DNA of 64,000 nt. Source: Isoetes taiwanensis. Its lineage: Eukaryota; Streptophyta; Lycopodiopsida; Isoetales; Isoetaceae. The position numbers and the translations under genes are program-made. The notes beneath the pieces were generated by a model. That model did no database searches. It was not told the origin of the DNA and saw nothing but the letters and a program-made list of their open reading frames with translations. Below, in pieces: positions 47,901 to 59,800 of the stretch; the first letter of the stretch is position 1; each line of letters begins with the position of its first letter. Location: assembly GCA_021234155.1 (NCBI GenBank), contig JAJEKV010000004.1, positions 1,628,519-1,692,518 of the forward strand, in the 5' to 3' direction.

Positions 47901-48177
47901 CCGCGGCTTGCGAGGGGCGAAAAACAGGAACTTGGGATCAAGGATAAGGATGGTGTTAGGCCTTCTCGATTCGAGCATGTGCCTCTCTTCACAGGGAACT
48001 GCGGCGATCAAGGCGACTATGTTGAATTGATTCCGTCGGACGATCCAATTAAGGTCATGAGAGGATAAAAGTCCGGCCGAAGTCGAGGACAAACTACAAG
48101 CTACTAATCCTAAGTCTCCCCAAGGTTCTGAATCAGATGAGGAAGTACCTGCAAAGGATGTTCCCCTAGATATTTAA
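44980..48177 (+). pseudogene. Beta-class DNA amino-methyltransferase-like gene of the transposon
   Basis: Such enzymes put methyl groups on N6 of adenine or N4 of cytosine. A Lys-rich N-terminus (SHKASKKRKPTKDKNQPKDD) follows an AG at about 44987. Exons with good GT-AG borders then encode a helical middle, a Cys cluster (CSQKDCALC...HLNC, 46750-46800) and the catalytic part. Motif IV reads SLCIADIPYGF (47235-47265; D-P-P-Y in active enzymes, here D-I-P-Y). VVFHSTNRPVW follows at about 47370. After an intron come VNPTEASETHYSEMFLQ (47723-47775, matching the HPTxKP region before motif I) and SGSDHVGLCTRKGASCVA (47797-47850), which aligns with the PGD..LDPF.GSGTT motif I. Motif IV before motif I is the permuted beta order. 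An acidic tail ends at 48177. Frame changes at 45118, 45715, 47315 and 47870 suggest decay. Confidence 0.6.
45422..45435. repeat. Palindrome copy inside an intron of the methyltransferase-like gene
   Basis: Exact CTATGCGCGCATAG, 10 bp after the GTAAGT donor at 45412. Similar but altered copies lie in the introns at 46402, 46955 and 47483. Confidence 0.9.
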
Positions 48178-48257
48178 AAATCTGTGCAAAAATTTAAACA
48201 TTTTATTCTATGTGCCCTATTTTAAATATAATATATTTCATTAATATTTATCATCAT

Positions 48258-48552
48258 GTCTATGCGGCGCATAGGCTTTTTCTCTTCGGTTGCATTTTGT
48301 TGGTCTAAAAAGTGTGTCTCTTACTTTGTCTAAAAACAAGAAAACACACTTTGTCTTGAAATGTGGACTTTTTTAGGCTCCTTTGCGTTTTTAAATAAAT
48401 TATATTTTAATAAGGACTGTCATGTCTATGCGCGCATAGGCTTTTCTCTTTTCAGTTGCATTTTGGTGCTCCAAAAAGTGTGTTTCTTACTTTGCCCAAA
48501 ACCAAGAAAACCACCTTGTCTTGAAATGTGGACTTTTTTAGGCTCAACTGCG
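48258..48552. repeat. 130-bp direct duplication in the right end of the transposon
   Basis: Two copies (48258-48389 and 48423-48552) each begin with the palindrome (48260-48274 with one extra G; 48425-48438 exact). They continue with AAAAAGTGTGT.TCTTACTTTG and end TTGAAATGTGGACTTTTTTA plus GGCTC. A poly-T run follows the second copy. Confidence 0.9.
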
Positions 48553-48585
<33 letters not shown>

Positions 48586-48637
48586 GCTAAAATGCAGAAT
48601 TTACGTGTTTTTGAAAAAGGAATCTGCAATTGCACCA

Positions 48638-48671
48638 CAGGTCATTAGTGCATTTGCTAGGTCACCTTGTT
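48638..48671 (-). repeat. Right terminal inverted repeat (34 bp, perfect)
   Basis: Reverse complement of 40170-40203. The next base outward starts CTGGTG and does not repeat the left flank. Confidence 0.95.
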
Positions 48672-49770
48672 CTGGTGTATTTACGTGTTAACACGTGGCA
48701 TTGCGAATAATCCGGAATGGAAGTTGGGTACCCTGATTCCGGGTGACAGCTTCAGCCAGTCACTTTCATTTTTTTTAACAGGGTTCCATTACATACATCT
48801 ATCTCTTCTATCTCTTGTGAATAAATTTCATATGTATGATAATCTTTATTGAGATTTCTGTGCTAAATCGCTTGGATAATTCGCAGTTGCGCAAGTAGGG
48901 GTAGTATGTTGACATGAGGAGCCATTTATCGTGGTCACGGGAATGATGGATGCAAGGGGCCAATTCGATCCGGAATTTATTTGGATAATTTAGCGAACCT
49001 AGGACTTATTTCATGCTAGATAAGACTTACGGAGCCGCATGGATGCACATTCATCACTTCCGAAACCCTAATATGTGCTCTATTATTGCATATCATAAGA
49101 AACTATGATAAGTAAAGCGAGGTTTTTTTCCTGCTCCATCTCCGGTTCTGTTTTCATTTCTTACAAATACGGCCCCTGCCAAAGACAACAAACGAGCATT
49201 TTTTCTTTCCCTTTAACTTAAAACAAAGGAAAAAATCGGACATTTAAGCGTAGAATAGAGCAGTTAGTTAGAAGATCTTGCCCATGCTAAAGATCTCGCC
49301 CATGTAAGATCATGTAAGTGCATCGCCATAGTTCTATTCTAAAATGATAGGGTCAATGATACAGTGAAAAAATCATTTGATACGGGCATGAGCGCACGCA
49401 ACAAGAAAAAACAAAGTTATAAAAATGCTTGCATGCAAAAAAACTCACATACAGCTTGATAAATATCATTGGAATATGAACCCAATGTAAAAATATCGCC
49501 AGAATAGCTCTTTCCTAAAGCTGTAAAATAAAAAACCTAACTAAATGAGCACAATAATCAGCAAAACCTGATCTTCCTGCTCTAATTCTAGCAACGACAA
49601 AGTTAAGCAAGAAAAATCGAGAAACGGCATAGTACTGCTAAACGAATCATGAAGCGCTTTCATTTGAGAAGATAAGTTCGCCAGAAGGATGAGCTCTGCC
49701 GGCCCTTGGCGCCTTGATGAAGCCAGAGAAGAAAGGCGAAAAAAAAAAAATCTCCCATGTTTTTATATTG
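48672..49770. other. No gene recognised
   Basis: AT-rich spacer without domain-bearing ORFs. Confidence 0.4.
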
Positions 49771-49886
49771 TGGAGGGAACGTCACTTGGTCCCCTTTCCG
49801 GTGGGCTGGTGATCCGCTCCTGGCTACCCCCGGTCATAGGACCCCACGTCCACACCAGAAAGGGGTCCCAAGTGACGTTCCCCCAT
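49771..49886. repeat. Foldback element, copy A
   Basis: The left arm at 49771-49803 (GGGAACGTCACTTGG, TCCCCTTT) and the right arm at 49852-49886 are inverted copies with a few mismatches. The 48-bp loop resembles that of copy B at 51786. An open frame across it is accidental. Confidence 0.8.
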
Positions 49887-51785
49887 ACATCATGTATATT
49901 TGTGCAGATTTCCAGCTTTTGCTAATGAAAGTGCATCTTTGAAGAAATTTTCTTTTTTCATCAAAATTTTTGGTGTTGAGACCAAACGCATCTATTTGTC
50001 TGACATGAACCAGTTCTAAAACAGTGCAAGAAGCCCATCAAGAGTGACCAAATCGTTTACAGAGTAACTTGCCTATCAGTTCTTACATTTAGGAAAAAAA
50101 AATCTCAGGAAGTTATCTGGTAAAAAACCATGGAATTGTTCATATCTTCCGGCTGAAAACTAGTTTTTGCTTTCGATGCTTCTATTTGGCTTAAATTATG
50201 CAAGAAATTTACCTTTTTATGTCTGAGTTTGTCGTTCTTTGCATGCCACACCTCCATGCTTAAGTGTTCTTTCTATTTCGACACAAAGAGGGGAGAAGCA
50301 GGGCATAGCGCAAAGGATGCTTGTGGATATCACCTTTGATAACTAGGGATTGGGCGAATAGATCAATGCTTATAATATCTTGGATGCCATTTCCTTAGAG
50401 GGCCATAACTTCTTACCCCTCTGGCTCCAATACACAAAACTTTTCCTCAGATTTCAACAAAAGGAAAGATTGTTGCTTTAAAAGCATCATTGCGATAAAA
50501 AGAACACGAGGCGAGGAGGTTGTCGATGCTCCTTTTCTGGTTGAAATAGGCACTAGAGCAAATTGTCGGACTGGAGCAAGGAAGTCCGGATCACTGCTTG
50601 AATCAGAACATTGGCGACTGGGTCAACTTTTTTTTTGCTACCATAAATGCATCATAAATGCATAAATGTGCGCAACCACACGTCTCCATCCTAGTAGCAG
50701 GTACATGTCATTATGTGCGGGCTTCAAACAAACAAAATGCACCAAAGAAGGGTGCGAACAAAAAAATAAAACCCTAAACACGTGTCAATTCTATAATTTT
50801 CCTCGGCACAGAAAAAAAAGTTCAAACAAATATTCATCTCAAAAAAAAAAAGACTGCATTGTATATGTTGTGATAATAGTTGAATAACACCGTGATTTCA
50901 TGGTTGTAACTCTTCTAGATACATCATGAAATGTTTGAGAAAAAAATATTTTGCATCCTCTCCAACATAAGTAAAAATATTTTGCATCCTCCAACATGGA
51001 AATAGGTTCGTTTTTTTGTCGGAAGATGATTTATATGCTGCCACGTGTCCTATCAGTACATCATGAAATGGAAAGGCGGAAGTACATCACGAAATGGAAA
51101 GGCGAAAGACGATATTACAGCTAATCACGGAATTTGAACCCACCAAACCAAGAAGCCAAAAAATGACTGGATCCCTTTTGCAGAGCATGCGTTTATCTAA
51201 ATCCTCACATGTTGAAATGATTCCAAGAGAGTTTCAAGCTCTAAAAAACAGAGTAAGGAGGAAAAGAAAGAAATTCATACTGTTTTGAAAACATTTATCG
51301 CTTATGAAGCGTTGGAATGCAAGAAAAAGAAGAAGAAAGTTAGATTTATAGAGGATGTGGTCTCACCAAATGGAAATAATCAAGAATACAGGCGCCATTC
51401 TAGATCACACAGAAAGATTTCTTCACAAGATTGGCCGAAAAGTTCTGTATTTCTTATGCTCCACATACCTCTACCCTGTTTCTTCCACAATGCTTTGTGG
51501 AGATTAGAAGCAAGAATGTAAAAAAAAACATAGTTTTGAAAAGGATGTTAAAGAAAACACAGTTCTGAAGCATCGCCGCACCTCTGTATCAGCTAAAGAA
51601 AACATAATTAAAGAAACATAGTTAAAGAAAACACAGTTCTGAAGCTCGCCATTGCCGCACCTCTGCATCAGTTAAAAAAAAAAAAACACAGTTCTGAAGC
51701 AGCGCCATCGTCGCCATCGTCGCATCTCCGCCTGGAAGGGGGGAAAAAATGCAGGAAAAAAAAAAAACTCTCTATTTCCATCTTG
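49887..51785. other. No gene; short duplications
   Basis: A 27-bp unit (TACATCA(T/C)GAAATGGAAAGG) is duplicated at about 51059-51105. A TTTGCATCCT(CT)CCAACAT repeat occurs near 50950-50997. AAAGAAAACACAGTTCTGAAG-type units repeat three to four times at 51550-51690. No gene was recognised. Confidence 0.5.
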
Positions 51786-51904
51786 TAGGGGGATGCCCAT
51801 CGGTCGCACTTTCCGGTGTGGCTGATGACCCGCTCCCGGCTCCACCGGTCGCGGGGCCCCACCGGTCCACACTGGAAAGTGCTTCCGGTGGGCATCCCCC
51901 TATA
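51786..51904. repeat. Foldback element, copy B
   Basis: Arms 51786-51821 (TAGGGGGATGCCCATCGGTC) and 51867-51904 are inverted copies. The loop (GCTGATGACCCGCTCCCGGC) is clearly related to copy A (GCTGGTGATCCGCTCCTGGC). Both copies also have a poly-A run 15-25 bp before the left arm. Confidence 0.8.
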
Positions 51905-53199
51905 CATAAGTCCTTGGCCAATTATGGATTACATTAGACACACCACTAGCTGGCAAGCATGGCCCTCTATTCTCTCACCTTTGATGCGTAGGTTGGTCCT
52001 TTCCCCATGTGTTGTTGCAATGCTATGTATATTCTAAAAAGTGCGGGTGATATTTTATTGCACATCACATCTCACTTGCTCTGCTTGTTTCCTTAGTTTA
52101 TGTTCATGCAACCTGGTCATTGCTTGTGCCATAACCTTGAATATAATGGCATCTTTCTTAAAAAGTCACAGTGGCACTTAAAATGTAGGCTAGACATTCT
52201 TGTATAAAAAGCTACATGTATTCTTAAACATGACCTTAGGGACACTTTGGCTGGAAAGAATCTTGTTTTAAGTGACCCGTTCGTACATGTTAGATCCACC
52301 CCTAAGCATATTAAAGATGCTATAAATATAGGAGAATGAGGTGGTGCTTCTTGGAGTGCATAAGTGGGACAAATTCCAAAGAACTCCAACATCTTAGGGT
52401 GGAATCACACTAGTGACTGCCCAAAACTATTTTTTTTATGTCTTGGACAGGTTGCAGATGCCCAAGAAAACTGGGTATCACACATGTGCCCAAGAATGAA
52501 TTGCCACGTCAGAAATTTCTAACAGAGGATGAAGCAACAGATGAACCCTAAAATCATGTCTTGCAGTCCGATTCTGCTCTGATTCTGCTCTGAATTGCTC
52601 AGGGTCCTGAAAAACACCAGCATTACCTGTTTATCTCTAAATCAGTTCTTCAAGCAACGATTTTGGGCCTGTTCAGTGACGATTTGGGACTGCTTAGCTC
52701 GATTTTAGGTTGATCCGATTCGGATTTTTGCTGTTGATCATTATAAATTTCTTTCGCAAAGCCGGCTCCAATCCTCGTGAATCCAGTGCTAAATCGTTCT
52801 AATCTGTGCAGCTTTGAAAGCAGGAGGAACCTAATATTTGCTCTTCGATTTTTTTTTCTCCAACGTGGCTCTGAGGTGGCAGTGGCCAAGATCTTGGTCA
52901 GGGGGTAACCCCCGACCAGGAATATGCACCCCGCCCAGGAAATATTGCATCCTGGCCCCCCCAAGTGTGATAGAGGGGACGCCAAGGAATCTAAAAAACA
53001 AACATTTGATTGGTGGATTAGAATTTAGGATCATGGGCGGCCACAAGTGTGATTTCACCCTTACATAAGAATTTTTGAATGGACATTTCTTCAATAAGTT
53101 TGCCGGCTAAAAGCTGTTTGTTGGAGTTTCTTTACACTTGTTTGTTGGAGTTTCTTTACACTTTTTCGATTAATATCTACCTTTTTCGTATATAAGAAT
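51905..53199. other. No gene recognised
   Basis: Contains a small palindrome GGTCAGGGGGTAACCCCCGA (52896-52917) and C-rich blocks. No domain-bearing ORF. Confidence 0.4.
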
Positions 53200-53269
53200 C
53201 ACCCTGGGGCTTGAATACCGAGGTGTCAGCATTGCCTCCAACACACCCCAGAATTCAAGCCCCAAGGTG
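53200..53269. repeat. Hairpin-forming inverted repeat
   Basis: CACCCTGGGGCTTGAAT (53200-53216) pairs with ATTCAAGCCCCAAGGTG (53253-53269), one mismatch in 17, with a 36-bp loop. It lies about 540 bp downstream of the FtsHi-like stop codon and could be in its 3' UTR or be another small foldback element. Confidence 0.75.
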
Positions 53270-53805
53270 AGTCTTAAAACGTGAAGTTGGGTTACGAGAA
53301 ATTCAGATGAGTGAACAATATGCAGAATGATCGGTGAAAACAGCTGAATGCTTGTTGAAATTATCAAAATGTTGGTAAAAACAATAGAGCTGCCTAAAAC
53401 AGCGATGAATTTTGTCGACGCCATTCAACAATTTTACTCAACATTCCTTAAAAGAAGATTGGCCACGCTTATTAATTGTTAAGCTGTTAAGAGTTTGTCC
53501 AGCACGGACATACATCCTTTAAGACTTCTCCTTTCGGGCCTCTAAACAACTTGAGCAAGCACAATTTCCAATTTCTTTGTTTGCATGTGCAGCAGGTTCT
53601 TGGAAAACCGCCCTTATCATGTAGCATATGTGAACTTGTGCTCGATGGAATTGATACATAGTAGAAAAAACTCTTTTCATAGAGGATTAAAATACATCGG
53701 GGCTGCATTGCCAGGAAACCTCAAAAATCTTCTCGACTCTTCCCCTGTGAACAACATTACATATTCTAAGAAGAGAGAATCTATATATGTAAATCTTCCA
53801 TACTC

Positions 53806-56800
53806 TTATTTAATTATCCTCTCCATACTTTGTTCTGACTGGAGAAATCGTCTGATCCCCAGAATTACCACTGAAAGAACTTTTACTATATCTAGTTTTA
53901 ACATCATCAGGGAATTTGCCAGCGGCACGATCAAATTGTCAGTTTCCAGCTTATTATACCCATTGTTTACATCATGATCAGAAACATCTCTGTTAGAATG
54001 TAGCTCCGCTTCACTTTTGTTCAGATCCCATGCAATAGACAAGGTAGGCGAGCTTCCTTTATCTGGTAGAGCACCCTTATCTTGCTCACCATCAATAACA
54101 TTCACTGGAGTATCAGCTGGATACTTGTCAATTATAAGCTCAATTTCATCACTTGAAAGAACTTCTTTCTGCATTATAACCTGTCATAGAATCATAGTTC
54201 CATAAGCCAATGTTATAGAACAAACATTTGCCACTGAAACAAATAAAGAAAGCCCACGCGTAACTTACATGTACGGCTTTGGTGAGAGCTGCCTCATGTG
54301 ACTGAAGAAGTAAAATGGTTTGTTGATATGTCTTATTTAAAAGGTTATGCGTTCTTACTGCAATTTCGTGATCCATATTTGGATTGATTGTTTTACCAAC
54401 AAGATTATAATCTGTATAAAGCCCGGCCTCAAAGAGCATGGGAGGTCCAAAAGGTGATTCCCTTTCCCATGGCACAGAGCACCCATGCATAGTTATCTCA
54501 CCTTCAAGGTTCCATCTGTCAAAAAATGCCATTTGAACTAACTAAGTTATTCAAAAAGGTGATAAAGGCTCATAAATCCAACATCTCGCTTACATGGATA
54601 ATACTTTCAGCGCAAGCCAACTAGCATCTGCCATGTACGGAGCTGACAATGATGATGTCTCGTGTCCATACATTAATTCCTCTGCCGCACGTGCTGCCAA
54701 CATCACCTGGACAGACATTTTATGGTGCTGAGCCTTCCTATCTAGATCCTTTAATCTATTCGTAGCAACTTAACTAGAACCACACATACTTGCATACGGT
54801 GAATTATTGTGGGCCGCCTGAGAAACATATAGGAGTCTTCAGCAAACAAGTTGAAAACAGTCCGAGCGAAAGACTAGAACAGCAAAGGTCCAAACATGCA
54901 AAAGACACATTCAAAAGAGTTATAGAAACGTTTCGGAATTCGAAGGCAGCACAAAAACATAAATGCCCTGCCGAACAACAGAAGAAACCAAATTAACACC
55001 CAATATGAGAATTTTAAAGGGGCCATTAAGCCTAAGCTTATTTTTTTTAATGCTGCTTGCTCTAGACACAACATGTGATTGATGTGAATGCACAATGGCG
55101 TGGGAATGCCCATACTGCTAAGCTGCATGCATACCCGAGGAAGAGTTTGTCTGTCTGTCATGAACATTTATGGGGAATTTGATAGACCGTGCCAAGTCGT
55201 GTTCCACATCCAAAAACCTATAACTCATGACCTGATCTAACCGTGGCCAGTGTGATGTCCAATTGTAATTTCATTTTTGCTCAAAGCTCATGGCTCAGGC
55301 CAGAGTATAAGTTCGAACAGCTACCAACAAAGTTAAAAGATTCAAAAGTAACCTCTTCACGTGGAATGATCGAAACATGGTTGCAAGTTTCTATCTCCGC
55401 ACTTTCAATTCTCTGCAAAAGATGAGCTGCAAATGCCATTCCAAGTTCAACAACAGCCATCCTTCGTTGAGCCTGTGTGCGTCGCACTACCCCAACTAGC
55501 TCTGGACCTGTTGTAAGCCTAACTAGTGCAGCATCAAAATCCTCCTGCAGTACAGCCTGATGACCTTGCCTCAATGCGACTAAAGCTGCCTCTTGTACAA
55601 ACTGGGCAAGTTCGGCTCCACTCCAACCTGTCTTCATTAGAACGTACATAGACAGACAAGAATAAAAAATCTTGCTAGTTCAGATGCCAAAATACACACT
55701 CTTTAATGACCTTGTAAATTGTTTGCATATGGCAAAAGATCAACAGAACTATCCATGTTCACTTTTCTGGTATGGACTTTCAAGATGTCATGCCTTCCTT
55801 TCGCTTCTGGAGGGCTTATAGAAATCTGGCACATTATAGATGATTAGTTACCAATCATAATGACATGGATTTCTGGGGAAAGTAAAAGGCAAGAATATTG
55901 GAGCTCAAGCAAACTAGATATAAAATAACAACTTAAAGCTCAAATACCAATACGAATGGACTAAATGCAATACAATATAACGCCAAAGGTAATAATCCAT
56001 TTATCTGGCCCAAAATCTTAGTGGTTCATTAAGCATAAATCAAATTTGTACCCGGCGGTCAAATCTCCCTGGTCGCATGAGGGCTGTATCAAGCAAATCA
56101 GCCCGATTGGTCGCACCTAGGAATATAACTCCTGTTCCGTATCAAATCCATCCAACTCTATTAAAAGCTGGTTTAATGTGGTTTCCCGTTCATGTGCTCC
56201 AGCAGTGGATTCAACTTTTCCTTTTGACTTGGATAATTGTCGCCTGCAGTTTTAGAAGTGTTGTTAAACCACGTTTTATATAAAGTCAATTCTAGGTCAG
56301 CATACATTTTCAACTTTATGAAAACTAGGAGCAACATCGGTAACCGAAAAAATGTTGTATTATGCATGGACACAAAGATTGATGACATTAAGGATTAAGC
56401 AAGAGCGGAGACAATAATTTGAGAACTATATCATCTGAAGTATCCAAGGTAAGCAGTGCCACTGATCTACTAGTAGAGATCAAGTCGTGACAATCTTCAC
56501 AATTACTCCCAAGGGACCAGAATGTGGGATGGCATCATTCTTGCAGACAGCCAAAGTGCATCAAAGAGTTGCATTCTTTCAGAGCAAAAATACATCCCCA
56601 TGGATCCAGGGCTCAAGCTTACCTATGATATTGATGGGCCTGCACGTGATGGAACTTGTACACGAGTTAGGTGGGGACCTGTTACTGGGATGTTGAGCAC
56701 TCTTCATCGACTTGTACAGGAGTTAGGTGGGACCTGTTACTGGGATGCTGTCTTCAATGAAGAAAGTTGCATCAGACAGCTGCTAAGTGGGAGCTTTCTT

Positions 56801-59800
56801 TCTTGAGGGCAATGACGAATGAGCAGGCTTCATGCCTTGTTAATATGCAGGCTGATATGACACTCGGAAATCTACCACAAGGATGGCACTTAGTCTAGCT
56901 TTGTCTCTAGATGAGGGAAAGGCAACCTGGACAGAGACAAGATATAACGCCCTTTCTAGTATCACTTGTGAGCTGAGCTGAGCTGAATATGAAAATGTCG
57001 GAGGATCTCACTCTCTCTATTAGCCATACTCCCCTGATGTATAAGCTCATCCTTCATGCCCTGTCTATGCATATTGAAGTCCAAACTCACTATGTACCAG
57101 AGAAAGCTGCGAAGGTTGAATCTGAATGATTTATTATAATTGTCCAACCAATCAGCAACTGGCTGACATCTTCACCAACCAACCTTGAGGAGAGCCGATG
57201 ACCACAAGTCGTTAGCTTGGACCGACAAATGTAGGCTGATTGGACACAAATTAGCTGACTGTATACATAGGTTGAGGTGGATAAAAAGTTATCTTTGGCT
57301 GTAGCTGTCACTATGTAATGTATCTGCTTTTGGCAAATACTGACACCTATTTTCTTGCTCCAGCTCTATCACCTTTTGGGAATGGTCTCTTTTTCTTTGT
57401 GTACCTTCTCTGGCACATCGTTGCTCTGACACAAAGGTCGCCAATTAACAGCATAATAAAACATGTGCCTTCATCTTTCTCTCTGATATACTTTAAGCAT
57501 CTGGTGCAATATGATCCAACCTGCAGTTGAAAATCCTAAGAAACTTGGAATACTTGCTTGACCAATTCCAACTCCTTCCTTCATCTGGGAGAAACCATGT
57601 CAAGGAGTTGCAGTTACTGGTCAAACACTTACTGGCACGAGAAGATATTTGAGCATTGTAAATTATGTCCTTCAAGCAAGATCCCATAATATTTCAACAA
57701 TTACTAAAAGACAATCCATCATTTGGAGAAAAGACACAAGCCTACAAGAAACAATTGAATATGTACATAGACTCACACTCCTCCCAATGCATCAATCTCA
57801 TCGATAAATACAACTGCTGGACGATTCACCTGCATAGCAGAAGTACATATATTAGAGTATACAAGTGAATTATTAAGTAGCAGTGATTATGCCATGCTAT
57901 CATGCTTAATGTTACTCGTTAACAGAAAAAAATCAGTAATCTAGGCTGAAGGAGCCTACTGACTATGAGGAAACCATACAAAAAAGTCCAGTGTACAGCA
58001 ATCCAACATGGCACATGAAGCCGTCTGATATGGTTTAAGGTTAATAACTAATAATGGTGCTCGGGGGAGTGGCCTTGCATGGAACAATATTTATTGATAT
58101 GATCAAGTAAGAAAGTCATCCAGTATGTCTAAGCCTTGCTATTATCAAAGAGAGAGCTAAAAATAAACCTTGACCTTTATTTAGAGGCAAAAAGGCAAAA
58201 AAAGGTATTGTTGCCTATAAATAGAAGGACAACTTTGAGATGTGATATCTCCGCAACCACAACTCAGAAATCGGCGATCCTTACCTTATTGGAAAGCCCT
58301 TGAAGTCTAGTTTCCAGATTGGGCTTGGTTGTCCATAGATTCCTTACGGTTTGAAAGTTATGCCCAGAAAGGTGCATAGGGGTCTGAGTTGACTGCACAG
58401 CTAGATCTGCTTCTTCCTATGTTGATGATGAGCCTAGCCTTACCTTCTAGTATCTTCTCTTGTTCCTTGCTTGATCATATCATTAGAAGGAGTTAAGGAG
58501 TTCATGTAACACCAGTGGTTGGTGGCTAGAAAGAGTTTGTTCTTATACAGTCTTGCGGAGTAGCTTGACTTGGTGATATCTCTTCTAGTTGGTCCGGTTG
58601 GGTGGTAAAACGAGTACCCTGTGGTATTTTGCTTTCTAATTAGTTGATGAATTTGCAGGAAGATTAGAGCATTCGTAACACCGTCTTTACAGGCCCTGTG
58701 CCTCGCAGAATTGCCTACACAGCACTAGTCTAGTCAGCACTTTAATAGCTATAGCTATGTACAGATCTGTTTAGATGTCAGAAATGCCACTGTGTGCCAC
58801 AACATCAAACATGCTGCCATCATGTGACCATGTCTGCTGTAACTTTATACATTCTGCTAAGAATTTATACATTTTTTATACCATTAAGCCATAATAATGT
58901 CTTCAGCTTACCTTCTACTGTAGCAGTTGCTGAAAAACCAATCTTGGAATGGGTCAAATTTTGTAATCACTTTAATATGCCATCTTTTAATCTCATTTGC
59001 CAATTCCAGACCAGGAACAAAGAACCATTCATCAATACCATTCATTCCAGACCTCTAAGACACGTGATGCTAGCAAGTGATTTGTTATTTGAATGTGGAT
59101 CCTACATGGCAATGAGAAAGGCGCACATAAATGGCACATGTATTGATGTCTAAATGGCCTGCAGATGGACGTGTTGGGATATGGTACCGCAACTCAATGC
59201 TATGACTATGTTATGTCTCAAAATGAGTTGATATTGAAAGGGTCTCAGCGATTCTACATGGCATTTGATGTATCTTAGCAAGCAGCCGATGACTCGTACT
59301 AGTTAACGTGAACTTTTCTATCATTTCTCGTGGGTTCTATGGTCTAGTGACAGTGGACTTTGAATCCAATAGCTCGAGTTCAAATCTCAATCGGACCTCA
59401 TTGAATCGTAGAAAAATGAGAGCACTCGATCGCTTGTGAATAAACCATAAGCAATAACTGCTCTAACAGTGTCCATTTGGCAACAGGGGAAAGACTTCAG
59501 TATAGTCATGGATACTAATCTTGCTTTGTGTTTGGCCAAGGATCCATCTGCATTAAACTTTGTCTTGTAGACCCATTCTTTTTTTCACTGAACTCCATCC
59601 TAAAGATGTCACTCCAGTGCATATTCGGAGACTTTAAGTGAAATTCATTCTTGGATTATTTTCTCTTCTTTCTATGTATTCCCAGGTCAATGGCCTACTT
59701 CCTTGCTTTGGAGTGAAACGTGCCGGAAACCATTCACAGGTAGCTAAGTGATAGAGATAAAAAACCTCTAGTTTACATGGATCTAGCCGAACATTCAACA

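Larger units (their letters stand above)
40170..48671. mobile_element. 8.5-kb DNA transposon with transposase and DNA-methyltransferase-like genes
   Basis: The first 34 bp (start AACAAGGTGACCTAGCAAAT, 40170-40203) are the exact reverse complement of 48638-48671. Inside, a DUF7869/DDE transposase gene runs leftwards (44095 to 40713) and a beta-class methyltransferase-like gene runs rightwards (about 44980 to 48177). Copies of the palindrome CTATGCGCGCATAG are scattered through it. I see no clear target-site duplication at the borders. Both genes carry frameshifts or stops, so this copy is probably dead, but it still shows the whole architecture. I do not know a named superfamily with this exact gene pair. 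Confidence 0.8.

Noticed and set aside
40170-48671. Integrated giant-virus or Maverick/Polinton element
   Set aside because: No capsid, DNA polymerase B, packaging ATPase or protease was seen; ends are short inverted repeats and the genes have spliceosomal introns.
40170-48671. Helitron
   Set aside because: Perfect terminal inverted repeats and DUF7869/DDE motifs; no Rep/helicase motifs and no CTRR end.
51668-51937. Several overlapping ORFs over the second foldback element
   Set aside because: Open frames arise from the inverted repeat and poly-A/T runs on both strands.
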